DNA of 64,000 nucleotides from Cymbidium sinense. Its lineage: Eukaryota > Streptophyta > Magnoliopsida > Asparagales > Orchidaceae. The stretch lies in assembly GCA_021442155.1 (NCBI GenBank), contig CM038217.1, positions 153,147,834 to 153,211,833 on the forward strand. The letters run 5' to 3'. The translations under genes were made by a program, and so were the position numbers. Every line of letters starts with the position of its first letter. Positions within the stretch are counted from its first letter, which is position 1. Positions 1-12,640 of this stretch are shown piece by piece. The notes under the pieces are model-generated. The model made no database searches. It was not told the origin of the DNA and was given only the letters and a program-made list of their open reading frames with translations.

Positions 1-2436
1 ATGCCTTCTGAGGTTTGGGCTTGGCTGACTGGTCTAGGGAAGGCAACTATTGGGCTTCCTCTTATAGACTAACCTCCTTGTTGATTAGTTTCTCAAAGGT
101 TTTGATTGTAAACCACTAGAGCATGAAAGAGACCAGGCCATTGATGTTCTTGAGGAGAATCTCTATGGCGTGCTGTTCAGACAGTTGTGGTTCGCATTTC
201 ATACTCAGGTTTTCCCACCTGAGAATGTAATCGATAAGGGACACATTGGGATTTTGCTTTGCTACAATAAGGTTGCCTACAGTAACCCTTTGTTGAGCTA
301 CAGAAAACCTCTTGATGAAGAGGTGCTCGAACTCAACAAATATCTTTCTTTAGAACCATTGAGGTTGACATATACCAATCAAACACAACACCCGATAAAC
401 TACTAACTAATAATCTAAAAAGAAGGGTGTCACTACCTCCGGTGTTGCAATAATCAGCCCTGAAATGTGTAGTATGTTGGTGAGGGTTCCCACTGTAATC
501 AAAGATTTTGAAAGAAGGAGACACAAAACCTTAGGATATAAGATCGCATCAAATTCCTCTGGGTAGGGTCTACCCTTTGGAATAGATGAGCCACCTCAGC
601 TTGCCATAACTCCCTATTATTCCATCATGTGCTTAATAGCCTTCTCATATATGGAGATACTATCCATCACCTTCTTATGCAAGCTACCACTATCTTCCTC
701 GGGGAATACATCTAGGATGATCGAGTATGTGCCAACTCATACTATGGAAGAAGGCTGGCTAAGTTTTGCAATGCTAAAACGCCATCAAATTCTCAATTTT
801 CTTCCACATCTTTTCAATGTGATCATCTATCTATTTGTTGAAGGAGGTGTTGGGTTGAATGGATGGTGTCATCCTCTTCAACCATAATACCTTCACGACT
901 CTCTAGTCTCTATGGAGGGAGCTCTGGTATCGTATGTGGACTTTGATTGAGTCCTCCAACAAATCATCCTCATGAAGTCAAAACTAACCTTTCCCTCATC
1001 ATAATCTATCTTAGGATTTTTTTGTCTTTTTTAGAAAGTCTTTAGAATGTCATCCAAAGGCGATCTAACTATGCCCACGAACCCTCTATTTGGTAGGTAT
1101 GCTCACTAACAAAAATGCATCTGATAATGCTTGCCACTAGAGTGTTATCTCTGTGAGGACTATGCTCTCTAAAAGATACATGCTTATGGCCACTACGATT
1201 GTGGTCTGGGGATCTACTTCCATGGGAACTGTGGAACTGTCTCCCTCCCCCTATGCTACTGCTACTACTTCCAACTACGGTGGAGGTGGTGGAATGACTA
1301 TGGCACTCTTGGGTTGCCATTCCTTCTTCACCACAGTTGAAGTGGAAGGTCAAGAAAGAGAGCTTGACCTCACCTCAATGGGTGGAGTAGATGGAATGGG
1401 ACCCTGAGGCTATAGCTGGATCACCAATGGGGCTTTCTTCTCCCTCGATGCTGACTTCTGTGCCTTGGCCAGCATAGAGGATGCTAGAATATGTACTGGC
1501 AAAGGTAGATGGAGGCGGTGTGGTGGGGAGACACCCGCTTAGTAGGCTATCTATGGTGATTGTGCCAATGAGTACTATATTGTCAAAATGGTCGGCTTTG
1601 GTAGCTTGCTGACCTGGGAAATCTACAATAATGGAGGCTACCGACTGCCAGGCATACATCCACAATAGTGTATTTGATCCCTGACACTCCTAGGGATTAT
1701 CGACCTCAAGTCAAACAATGCACTGAACTCTGAGTATTTGTGGGCTCTGCCTATCTGGTGGATGACTAACCGTAATCCAGCGTAGGGTCTCTTCCTCTCC
1801 CAAGCTATCATCTCATCATAAGTTAGTGGTGGAGGTGATGTTACAATCCTCCTGTAGTCCTCCTTTCCATGGAGAGAGGATGAAATCTACTACCAAAGTA
1901 AGGGGACACCTTGGTTGAACCTCATCTCAATATGAGATGCTACCTCACTCTGCTGCCTGATGGCTTGACCTTGGCTCTGTTATTGTGTTGAGTACGGGTG
2001 AGTCAAGTGGGGCAGGAGCTGGAACCTGAAGGTAGGGAAGACTATCTCGGAGGCCAAGATAGCCTTCCCCTTTGAGGGGACCAATGAGGAGGTGTTAGAT
2101 CTCGTCGGGACAACAGGTTGAACAACTGGTGGAATAGATGGGGAACCAACGACCTTGATGCCACTGAAGGCGATTGTCTTTGAATCTACTACTCTCTCTA
2201 AGGACCACTCGCCTTCCTCTTCAATGGAGGAACTTAGGATCGAAGGTATGTCAAAGCGATTAAGTGGTGTATGTCCACCACCTCCTCCTACTAGCGTAGG
2301 GTTGTTCCCTCACAAGTAACTCCTGACCTCAAATCTCCAAAGCATTGGATGCGTGAGTGGTCAAGGTGAGTTCTACTTGATCCAGGGTGAAGTCAACACT
2401 AGTCGGGAAGGAGAACACAAACTTGCTAGAAGCCAT
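1..2436 (-). pseudogene. Retroelement copy A: decayed Ty3/gypsy gag (runs off left edge)
   Basis: This is a gag remnant read from the ATG at 2436-2434 towards position 1 and beyond. The first codons (M-A-S-S-K-F-V-F-S-F-P) resemble the start of copy B at 15369 (M-A-P-Q-K-S-I-F-T-F-P), which is why I chose this start. The recognisable core lies at about 333-540, with F-K-I-F-D-Y-S-G-N-P-H-Q-H, then an L-L-F-R-L-L segment and V-F-D-W-Y. That is the retrotransposon gag capsid pattern F-x-G-x-x-x-P-x-x-H ... W-Y. The nucleotide match to copy B continues through the rest, for example 2041-2100 against 15,690-15,760. Stops and frame changes break the frame throughout, so no full Gag can be made. 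The Tat/Ogre lineage is inferred from the gag pattern and the large leader and LTR; no reverse transcriptase lies in the window to confirm it. Confidence 0.75.
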
Positions 2437-2569
2437 GTATGTCGCACTAAGCTGAACAGAAACTGACTGAGCTGAAACTCTGCATTTGTTGAAAACATAA
2501 TTGAATCAGTCTCTTGCTTTGGTATTGACCTTCAGAAATAACTTTTAGACTTGATTTGAAAATTTGAAC

Positions 2570-4375
2570 CCACACTCAACAAATTTAGCTATGTTAAGTG
2601 GGGCTCATTCAAGAGATTTTGATAATTAGAGGAGAGACTTTGCCATATGATTTTGATTTAGAACCCATACTCAACCAATTTAAGTAGGTTGGGTAGGGTT
2701 CAGATATTTGGAGAGACCTTTGAAGATATTTGTGTTGTTATCTTGTTTGAAAATTTTTGATTTTGAAAAACTTTTACTTAGCAAATTTAGGTATGTTAAG
2801 GGAAGGTTTTGATTGTATGTTCAAAAATTTTGTGAAAAATCTTTGCTTATGGTGGTTGATTATGTGTGTGATATATGTTGATGTGATTTTAAAGTGAATC
2901 TTCTTACTTAACAAATTTGGTATGTTAAGTATAGGATAAATGTGTTTGATATGTGCTAGTTTGATTTGAAAATGAGGCTCTTACTTAACAAATTTGTATG
3001 TTAAGTAAGAACCAAATGTGATTTGATTTGTGTTTGAAATGAGACTCTCATTTAACAAATTTGGTATGTTAAGTGAAACCCAAATGTGATATGATGTGAG
3101 ACTCTTGCTTAACAAATTTGATATGTTAAGTTAGAATCAAATGTGTTATGATTTGTTTTGAAAAATAAGACTCTCACTTAACAAATTTGGTATGTTAAGT
3201 GAAAGCCAAATGTGGTTTGAATTATGCTTGTTTAATTTGAAAATGAGATCCCTACTTAACAAATTTGGTATGTTAAGTAGAAAACCATATGTGTTTATGA
3301 TTTGTGTTTTAAAAATGAGACACTCACTTAACAAAATTGGTATGTTAAGTGGAATCAAAATGTGTTTATGATTTGTTTTTTGAAAATGAGACTCTCACTT
3401 AACAAATTTGATATGTTAAGTGAAAGCCAAATGTGATATGGTTTGTGTTTTGAAAATGAGACCCTTGCTTAACAAATTTGATATGTTAAGTGAAAGTCAA
3501 ATGTGATATGATTTGCTTTTGATAATGAGGTTCCTACTTAACAAATTTGATATGTTAAGTGGAAAACCAAATGTGATTTTGCTTTTAAAAATGAGATTCT
3601 TACTTAACAAAATTGGTATGTTAAGTATGAAGAAAGTGTGTCATGATTTGAAAATGAGACTCTTACTTAACAAAATTTTTATGTTGAGTAGGAGTCAAGT
3701 GTATTTATGATTTTTGAAAGAGAGAAATCTATTTAACAAATTTTGGTATGTTAGATAGGGTTCAATTTATTTTTGTGAGTTTTTGAAAATGGGATCTTCA
3801 TTTGACAAATTTGGGTATGTGAAATGAAGTCCAATGTATTTTAATTTTCAAGACTATGGAAAAGAAGAACCCTATTCGACAAATGTGAGTGTGTCAAATA
3901 GAATTCCACTTATTTGATTTTCCAAAAGAAAGGGGAATTCTCATTTGACAAATTTGGGTGTGTCAAATGGATTTCAAGATATGTCTTGATTTTTTGTGTG
4001 GATTTCTTATTTTGAAAAGAGAGAAGCGTCATCTTTAGCATATGTTAATTTTGTTAAGTGAAGTTTCAATTTTTTTATGCTATGATTTTATTTGAAAATA
4101 GAATCTTCATTCAACAAATTTGGGTATGTTGAATGAAGGTGGTCATTTTCAAAAGTGTGCTTTTGAAAAAGAGAGAAACTCCAACTTTAGCATATGTGAA
4201 ATATGTTAAGCGGAGTTTCAATTTTATGCTATGATTTCATTTGAAAATAGAATCCTCATTTAGCAAATTTGAGCATGTTGAATGGAGATAACTATTTTTA
4301 AAAATGTGCTTTCGAAAAATGATTTTGATTTTGAAAAGAACCTCCATGTAACAATCATGGGGATTGTTAAATGAG
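2570..4375 (-). repeat. Leader tandem array of copy A (about 24 hairpin units, 64-80 bp period)
   Basis: The array has about 24 head-to-tail units. Each holds a short inverted repeat, typically CACTTAACA ... TGTTAAGTG with a 9-11 base loop, followed by a spacer rich in ATGTG and TTTGAAAATGAGA. Representative arm pairs are 3175-3183 with 3193-3201, 3942-3950 with 3961-3969, and 4108-4116 with 4127-4135. The array sits between the gag start (2436) and the LTR end of copy A. It is the reverse complement of the array at 13,780-15,240. Short open frames through it simply repeat the unit and are not genes. Confidence 0.9.
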
Positions 4376-5855
4376 GTTTAGTTATATGAGTTCTGTGCTT
4401 TTTGAAAGTTTCTTATGAATTTTGTGCAAGATCTTTTGTTATGTGAATTTTGAAAAAGTGCTTTTGGAAAGTGATATTTTGTAAAAGAGTTCATTTTCTT
4501 AGATATTAAGATGAACCTTGCCTCACCAAGCTAGTGGTGAGGAGGTTCTAAATTTTTGTCATCTCCTTTCATGAGTTATTTATTTATTTACCTATTTGAG
4601 AGTCAATAGGGGTTTCAAGACCTACATGGTGCGAGGTCCTAAAACCTAGAGGATGTTGGCTAGCTATGCTTAAGAATTAAATAAGCTTAGTGCCAATGGA
4701 AGGAAAGATTATCTTGGACTTATATGAAATACAAGTCGACTATCGATGTTTGGAGACAACAATTATCTACTAGAGATGTAGAGAGGAAACTTCCCTAGTG
4801 GACACACTAGAAAAATCTATGGTATTTATTTTTGCATATCATGTGTGTGTGTTGGGAAGTGGGGGAGGGGGGATAGACCATATAGATCTGAGGGTGTACT
4901 TATTGAGGTGATCGATACAACATCAGGGAATAGTGTACTATCTCAAAGATAAAATATTAGTACCCTACAATGGACTTAATCACCTAATAAGGACTCTTGA
5001 GGCATGATGGGTCTACAAATATACCAGAAAAATTTCTCCTACTTTACAGGGATGAATGAAGTAGGGTTTACTTAAATCGGATTCTAAAGTTCCCATGGGG
5101 CAAGCCCCATAGTTATATATCTAAGGAAGGTGAGTCCCTTAGGAATACTCTCAAATAAAGTAAGTAATTGTTATCTCCAAAGATTTTAAAGATAGGACTA
5201 TCAATAAATTGGTTATATTTAAAAAATTTAGTGAGATAGATCAAAAGAAGAGACTTATTATTGAAGCCAAAGGAGATGAGTAAGGAATGCTCATGATACT
5301 AGGAAACCTAGTGAGCATTCCAAACTATCTTATGGTTAGGCTTTATATGTTTGAAATTGAGGAGAAATTATATGTTTGAGTTAAAATTTTATTAAAAAGC
5401 TAGACTTATAATTGCACAATACAAGATTATGAAAATGCCTAAGAGGTGAGGATTTATGCCTGTATCCCAAAAAATAACAACCTCAGATCCTAAATATAGG
5501 GAGCTTTAGCAAAAACACATCCTAAATCTAAGGCAAAAATGGGTATATTGTTTACCTCCATAAGAGAGGAAAACCATTCTTTGGACTTATAATCATGGAG
5601 TGGCGACCAACTAACTCTCTTTTAAAATCATGTGGTCAAGTCATATGTTTTGCAAGATGGTTAGAATGTTATAATTTTTAAAGAAACTAAAGTCATTAAA
5701 CCCCGAGACTAGAGCATGAGTGGTATGAGTAATGACTTAGTCTAATGCAAATTTTATAAAATTTTATTTGATTTTAGACTCTTTATTTTGACCCATAGGA
5801 TTTTATATGCCTAAATGCATGTTGAAATAAGTTATGGGCCAAATCAAGAAAGAAG
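4376..5855 (-). mobile_element. Copy A leader and LTR 3'-end fragment
   Basis: This is the reverse complement of the copy B leader and LTR end at about 12,390-13,740. Matching blocks include 4515-4550 with 13,690-13,730, 4575-4680 with 13,560-13,660, 4741-4790 with 13,450-13,500, and 5400-5520 with 12,750-12,850. A weak primer-binding-site-like stretch, read on the minus strand as TTGGTCGCCACTCCATGA, lies at about 5590-5612. If real, it would put the LTR end at about 5612 and leave only about 240 bp of LTR. Similarity to copies B and C stops at about 5855, so copy A is cut there. Confidence 0.7.
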
Positions 5856-6958
5856 ATGAAGTCCCATTGTTGACCTAAATTTTGGAGTGAGATCTCAACC
5901 TCCACTTCTTAGATGTAGGACTCTTCTAGACACTAAAAGTTTCTTAGTTATAAGATACTTCTAGTGATTAGGTGAACACTTAACCTAAGCCTAGAGACCT
6001 AGATGGTTTAGCCATAGAAATGGTATGCCTTATGGATTTAGGAAGACTTGCCTATAGCATTGAACTCAATCCTTGCTTCCTTCTTGCAAAACAAACCTCA
6101 AATTCACAAATTCAAATCATAAATCAATTCCAAATCAAATGATTGAAACCATGATTGAATTCAAATCCTAAAATCTCTTAAACCCTTTTATTTCATCTTA
6201 TGGACTTAGCCTTAACCAAATCCAAATCACTCCAAACCTAAGTGATTTTTTCAAGAATCATTTATATCTTCATTTATATTTTTAAATATAAATGGAGTAT
6301 AAATTTAAATAGCCAAAACTAAATCCAAAATCAAACCAAAATCCAATTATACCCTTTTAAGCCAAGTCTTGGAACTTGGTCAAATCCTATCCAAATCAAA
6401 TTAAAACCCATGAATTTATTCATGATTCAATCATTGTCTCAAATATAAACATAAACCATCATTATCAAACCAAACCTAAGCTAACCTAGATCAAACCAAG
6501 TTAGCCCTTTTTAACTTGAAATTGTCATATGAACCAAAATCCATATGGATCCAAATCACTTACAATTGGATTTATATTTCCATCTCAATCCCATTTATCA
6601 ACATAACTAAACTTGAATCAAGCCATGATCAAGCCAATTAACCCATTTATGTCCACTTGAACCAAAGTGACCTAAAAGACCTTTTTGAGCCAAGTTCTAA
6701 TTCAACCCAAATTGGATTGAACTAAGCCCATCCAAACCTCACAACATGATCAACAATCATCCTAGGTTAATCAATTATCTTGAATTGGGTCAAACCAAGT
6801 CAACCTAGTTCATTGACCAAGTCAACATTTAGCCTAAATGAAACCCAAACTAGCCACCATATGCCAAATTGATTAAAACCATTGATTCAAACCCATTCAT
6901 AATCAATGATTGAACATGACCGAACCTCCAATTGTGCCAAATCAAGCCTAATTAGCCA

Positions 6959-7451
6959 TTTGACCCAAGTTGACCCAAATTGGCCTAAAAGCCAAAATGG
7001 GTCAAATCACGATTTGATTTAAATTGATTGCAACCAATGGCTCAAGTTCATTCCAAATAGATTATTGAACTTGACCAAAGTCATAATTGAGCCCAAATTG
7101 ACCAATTAGTCAACTTGACCTAACTTAACCCAAATTGACCTAAAGGGTCAAATTAGCCAATATCCAAACTAATTCTAAATTAAACCAAATCAAAGGCTAC
7201 AATCATTTTCAATTAGTCAATTGAGCTTGACTCAACACCTAACCTATCCTAATTTGGTCAAATTGGTCAAATTGGTCAACTTGACCCATTTGACCTATAT
7301 GAATCCAAATGAGCCATAACCAAATCCAAAAGAAAATTAAATTAAACCAATGACATAATACACTCCACTTGGTCACGTAAACTTGACCCAACTCTTGGTT
7401 TGACCCAATTTGACCAATTGATTAATTTGACCCAACATAACCCAATTTGAC
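6959..7451 (+). promoter_or_regulatory. Cluster of W-box-like TTGACC words in the LTR
   Basis: I count 13 plus-strand TTGACC words in about 490 bp, along with several on the opposite strand (GGTCAA). TTGAC(C/T) is the core bound by WRKY factors. The inverted copy in C (about 26,390-26,970) has the same composition. This may reflect low-complexity expansion rather than selected regulation. Confidence 0.35.
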
Positions 7452-10399
7452 CTAAATAGGTCAAATCAAGCCAAATCAAATCAAATAAACTCCAAACCAC
7501 TTGAAATTTGCACTAACCAACTTTTGACCCAATACAAATCTGCCCAAATCAAACCCATAGCCAAATGACCAATTTGCCCTTAGGTTTAGGGCATCGCATG
7601 AGATAAGCCACATGCTCATTAGGTCAATTTCTCCCCCAAGCCACTTAGCACCCAATAATAGGTCCACATAGGCACCTAGGATCATGGCTGACCTAACTTA
7701 AAGGTGGTTGGGTTGGCCATGATCCATGGGAAGGTGAAATCACCTCCCCATCCCCATTAGAGCTTTCCAAACAGCCATAGAACACCCACTACTCCCTTGG
7801 CAGCCACCTTCACACTATCACCCAACCAAATCGAGCCACATCATGCAGCCGAGGACCTCCATTAACCTCTAATGTGGCCAATTGATCAAGGAGAAGCCAA
7901 ACAAGTGACATCCATCCAAGGAATGAGGGTATACCCCCTCATTCTCACTCAAACTCACACCTCACACTCAATTCAACCCTCTACTAAGGAGAGAGTTCCC
8001 AGCAATTTCCAAGCCTTCCCAAGTTCTCAAAATCCCCATTCTTAGTTTTAATGTAAAACCAAAATGGGGAGGCCACCTTGATTCCCATTTGCTCAAATCT
8101 CCACCAAAGTGCAATTAGCTTTGCACACACCTTCTTTGGAGCCAAGTAAGCAAGAATGAATTATTTCCCAAGCTTCCCGGAGGGTATTTGATCAAGCACC
8201 ACCCGTATAGTTTTGGTCTTCCAAGCAAACTACACCAAATCAAAGCTCGTGTGGCTCAATAGAGCTTCATTTCTACCAAATGAAGCTTCCTCAATCGTTA
8301 GAACTGCTAGTCATAAGCTCTGGTGAGGTATGCCATTGAAACCGATCCTTGAATGAAAATAGGTTGGTCTTTTGTGAAAGAAATTTTCATGTCATGTGAT
8401 TTCCACTGTTGGATTTGATTGTTGTGCTTCCCCAAAGGTGTGGGATCATTTACATCTTCCATTCGAGCTCGAGCTCAAATGATGACGATCAATGGATGGT
8501 AGCCATTTTTCAATGCTCGAGAAGATAGATCATGGACCATCATCGCATGATCAAGATGGATGGTCCTAATCAAATCATGCTTAGAGCCTGATTAATCCCT
8601 CAAAATTGCTAGTTTAATCATGGCCTTTCGATCTCGTCGGGATGGTCCGAGTTATCGCGCACCATCCGAAATGCACTTGGATGACAACTTAAATAGAATC
8701 ATGTCGTCATATGGAAAGTGTGCACATTAGCCATGGCCCGATGGGGATTAAGGTTTTAATTAGAGCTAATTAATTAGTTTTTAATTCTGAAACTTCTTAA
8801 ATTCATAACTAATTCTAAAAAAATCTAAAAAATACAAACTTAGGCTCATTTTAAACATACTTTAGAGTAGAATCCAAGAAAATTATTATTAATTGATTTT
8901 AAATAGCAGATTTAACTTAATTAAGGTTTAATTTGAAATGTAATTAGAATAATTTCTCTCTAATTAACCATCCAATTAATCTCAAACTTTTTGTGCAATT
9001 TTAGAGAATGACCTCCCTCCCTATTTTATGGGATTTTATTGGTTGCTTAATTAAGAAACTAATGGATTAATCCTTAATCATTTTCTTAATGTAATTAGTG
9101 ATAATTATGCAAATGAATAGTAAATTAATCAATCAATTAAGCTTATTAACCTCTGTTAATGATGATGAAGTCTAGTTAATGGATTGGGACTCTCTTCCAA
9201 TTTTCTTTCTTTAAGTCTCCTCTAATCCTCTTAAATAATTAATTAATTAACACCTTACTAATTAATTAATAAGATTAATCAAAATATAAATCATACATGA
9301 ACCTTAATTAACTAATTGAAATGATTTAGGGATTGAGATTTAGTCTCTCTTCTTTCTTTCTCTAAGCCCATCTCCTTTTTGATTGGTGGTTAATTAAGGT
9401 TTAATTAGTTAATTAGTGAACTTAATTAATTCAATTGAATCTATTTCTCTAATTTAATCTTAGGTAGCTCTTTGGGTGTTCAATAACCCAGAGGAGGAGA
9501 TAATGAAATTATGGTTAGCTCACATGTGTGAGAAAACCATAAAAGTAGAGAGAGATCCTCAAGCTTAATTAACTATTAATCATGAGCCATTGCAATAGGC
9601 CCCATTCATTTCTTAGAGCAATGCATATTTACTTTCCATGTGGTTGCATATCATATTAGCTCATTATTAATTAGTTAATTAACTTATGGTGATGTAGGTA
9701 ATTAATTGGCTTAATTTTTACCTAACCAAATTAAACCATAAAATCAACCTAATTACTTCTTCTTGAACCAAAATTAACTCACACATGGGGAATGGGATTA
9801 GGACCAGCAAACCTCTTTCACTTAACTCAAATCAAGCATAAAGATGAAATAACATTAAAGAACTTTAGTTTGTTTTAAATTATTTAGTATGATCGTCCTT
9901 AGGAATTAGTTGGAATGAATGAGATTATGTGCTTATGTTCCTTTATTTCTTTCCAATTATGTTAAATGTTGCTTGCCATATATAATCATGCATTCATTTA
10001 TTTTAAAAGTAACTAAATAAAATGATTCTCTTTATGTCAAATTGTATGCGTTGATTTAAATTAAAAATAGGTGCGGATATTATTAATATTAAATCAAAAG
10101 TTATTTTCAAAAGCTCATAAATCAATTATAATAAATGGAGTAATGTTAATTACAAATAGCTATAAGTTTGCATGTGTTGATAATATAAGATATGCAATAT
10201 GAAGTTCTCTTTCCTTATCTTACATGGACACATATAGAATTTACAAACGTATAGTTCATTTGAAAAGAACACAACATTTGTCTAAATCTATTCCTATGCA
10301 TTTACATGCTAAGAATTAGGAAGAATTTCATATCACATATGTAAATCATATAATCAAATCAAATATGACTTCTTGCATGACTTCTTCTTCTTCTTCTTC

Positions 10400-10830
10400 T
10401 TGTGGTTCTTTTTATACATTCATCTGTATCTGAGAAAAGTGGTTTATTTGTCTGGACACCCCGAGACTGCGAGGCTTTAAATAACCCTAAGTAGGTCTTG
10501 TACCTTATGCCCCTGGTGCAGAATAATGGCATGACTACTTAAAACTCTTATACATGTGTATGTGTGATGTGGCCAATGAATAAGAATCATAAGGGAAACA
10601 AATCAAATACAATTTTTGCATGGGTTTTTCCTATCCTAGTAGTTGCTTATACATCTATATGTACCTAAGAAAAGTGGTATATTAGTCTGGACACCCGGGG
10701 CTGTGAGGCTTCAAGTAGGCCTAAGTAGGTCTTGCATCTTATGCTGGTGGTGCAGAACAATGACAACGTACTCACTTAAAACTTTTATACATGTGAATGT
10801 GTATCTAGCTAATGGATGAAAAATTCCTCT
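10400..10830 (+). repeat. Two copies of an approximately 200-bp module inside the copy B LTR
   Basis: The segments at about 10,405-10,595 and 10,630-10,830 are similar to each other. Each has an oligo ATACATCTGTAT-like start, GAGAAAAGTGGT, a GC-richer core GTCTGGACACC...GAGGCTT, AAGTAGGTCTTG, and an end with ACTTAAAAC...TATACATGTG. The same pair occurs inverted in copy C at about 21,500-21,690 and 21,735-21,930, so the duplication predates the separation of B and C. A CTT microsatellite (10,381-10,401) precedes the first copy. Function is unknown. Confidence 0.75.
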
Positions 10831-11488
10831 TTTCTATTAAAAAGGCATGCATTCATAATTCAATCAAATGAAATATTTAAATTCCAAACACATTTCTTTG
10901 CATTCAACATTCAAGTATGCTAAAAATATAAATTGCATGTATTGGTATGCTTAGGATTTACTCATATGCATGATGTACATGATGGAAAGAAATGAATGAA
11001 TATGTGTTATGTGATAGTAATTCATTCTAATTAATCAAGATGTCTTTTCTTATTGAATAAGGTCATTTAGAGTGAACCTAAACTTAGGATTGATTAAAAC
11101 ATATAATTAGCCATTCACTAAAAGAAATTATTAATTGCTTTAGAATCTTTGAAGAGAGAATCCTCTCTTTCTTCTCTTTATAACACTTAGTTGTTAAGTG
11201 TAGGCCATGTGAGACAAAAGAAAACACTTAGTAAAATCTTCAAATCAATTAAATTACTTAAAGAGAAACCAACCCTTTATAAATTAAATCCCTCACACTT
11301 TGCGAATTATAACTCTAAAGCCTAGTTAGGACATACCTCACAAGCTTTAATTCACACATTAAAAGTCATCATTTCTAGCTTTATATTGTGTATGGTTTTG
11401 ATGGATGCTTATTTTGTGATGCATTATAGTATTGATGTTAGGGTGTATGTGCAATAGTTAGGATATTATAAATCATTATATATTATGC

Positions 11489-11489
<1 letters not shown>

Positions 11490-11531
<42 letters not shown>
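11490..11531. repeat. (TA)n microsatellite
   Basis: An alternating TA tract with one short interruption inside the copy B LTR-like region. Confidence 0.9.
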
Positions 11532-11535
<4 letters not shown>

Positions 11536-12640
11536 TCTTTTGCTGTGTAGGTTGCTTAGTCTCTAGGCATAATCTAGGTTAGGACAGGTGGGCTTGGTTA
11601 CCTATGTGTGGGGTGCTAAGTCCAAATTATTCATATAGCTTGTATGGTGTGTTTAGCTAACATTTATTTTATAGGTGTAGCTGATTTATTTTCTTCTTTT
11701 AATGTAATTTTGTATTAGGGTTAGGATGAGCATTATGGGGGATTAGGATGAGCATTGGTCATAAGACCAAGTCTATGTACCATATGATGCCTTTGGAGCA
11801 AGCATATTCAAATCAAGCTAAAAGGAAGAAAGAAATGGAGCAAATCAAATGAAGTATTGGAAGGTGGAGAAATAAAGAAGGAAGAATGAAGAATGAATAC
11901 CCCGATAACATTCATCATTTGTAATTGAAATTATTTTCTTGTAATCCAAGTTGTATAAGGGTAGAGCTTGGTCACCCATATTTTTTTTCGGGTTGTATGG
12001 TGGTCCAACGCCCTTTTATTCTTTTGTGATAGCTTTATAAAATTATTTGATATTTTGTTTAGCTTGTGCATTAAAAAAAAGCATGCCTTTTATATTTATT
12101 TATGATGATTGATGTATGGTCGATGTTATTAGGCTCTTAGGATAAAAATAAATTTTCTATCCTATTAATAACTCATAACTAAACTTTTAAAATAACTCAC
12201 AACCTCATATTAGCCTAGCATTAAATCAAGATAATAAAATATTTAGCAACTCTTATTGGATGTTGTCTATTTAATATCATGCATAACCATCTTGTTTCAC
12301 TCTTGTTAAGAGAGGGCTTCCATCATTTCGGATAAAATGGGCTTAACCTTTAAGAGCCTATGATGAAAGAACACCTCTTTCCATTTTGATTTGGCCCATA
12401 ATCAACTTCTCTTGCATTTAGGCATACAAAATCCCATAGTCTGTGTTAAAATAAAGAGTCCTAAATTAAATGAAATTTGGTAAAAATTTGCTTTAGATTT
12501 AAGTCATTATTCATACAACTCATGCTCTAGTCTCTTAGGGAGTGGGGTTTAAGGACTTAGTTTCTTTCCTAAATAATAGCAACTTAGCCATCTTGCAAAA
12601 ACATATGACTTGCCTACATAGATTTAAAGCATAGGAGTTA

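Larger units (their letters stand above)
5856..12640 (+). mobile_element. Copy B: very long LTR-like region
   Basis: This non-coding block of about 6.8 kb precedes the leader and gag of copy B. From about 6668 onward it matches the reverse complement of 19,715-27,080 (copy C) in order. Examples are 6668-6780 with 26,990-27,085, 9780-9835 with 22,495-22,540, 11,161-11,215 with 21,060-21,140, and 11,548-11,630 with 20,640-20,725. Sub-regions are a purine/pyrimidine-skewed stretch full of TTGACC and ACCTAA words (about 6200-7560), an AT-rich TTAATT stretch (8760-9770), a duplicated module (10,400-10,830) and a TA microsatellite (11,490-11,531). The 5' edge is not defined because copy C is truncated before it. 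I saw no coding sequence. Confidence 0.65.

Noticed and set aside
2570..4375. Regular direct repeats with spacers, reminiscent of a CRISPR array
   Set aside because: Units vary in length and the intervening parts are themselves repeated. The setting is a plant retroelement leader with no cas genes.
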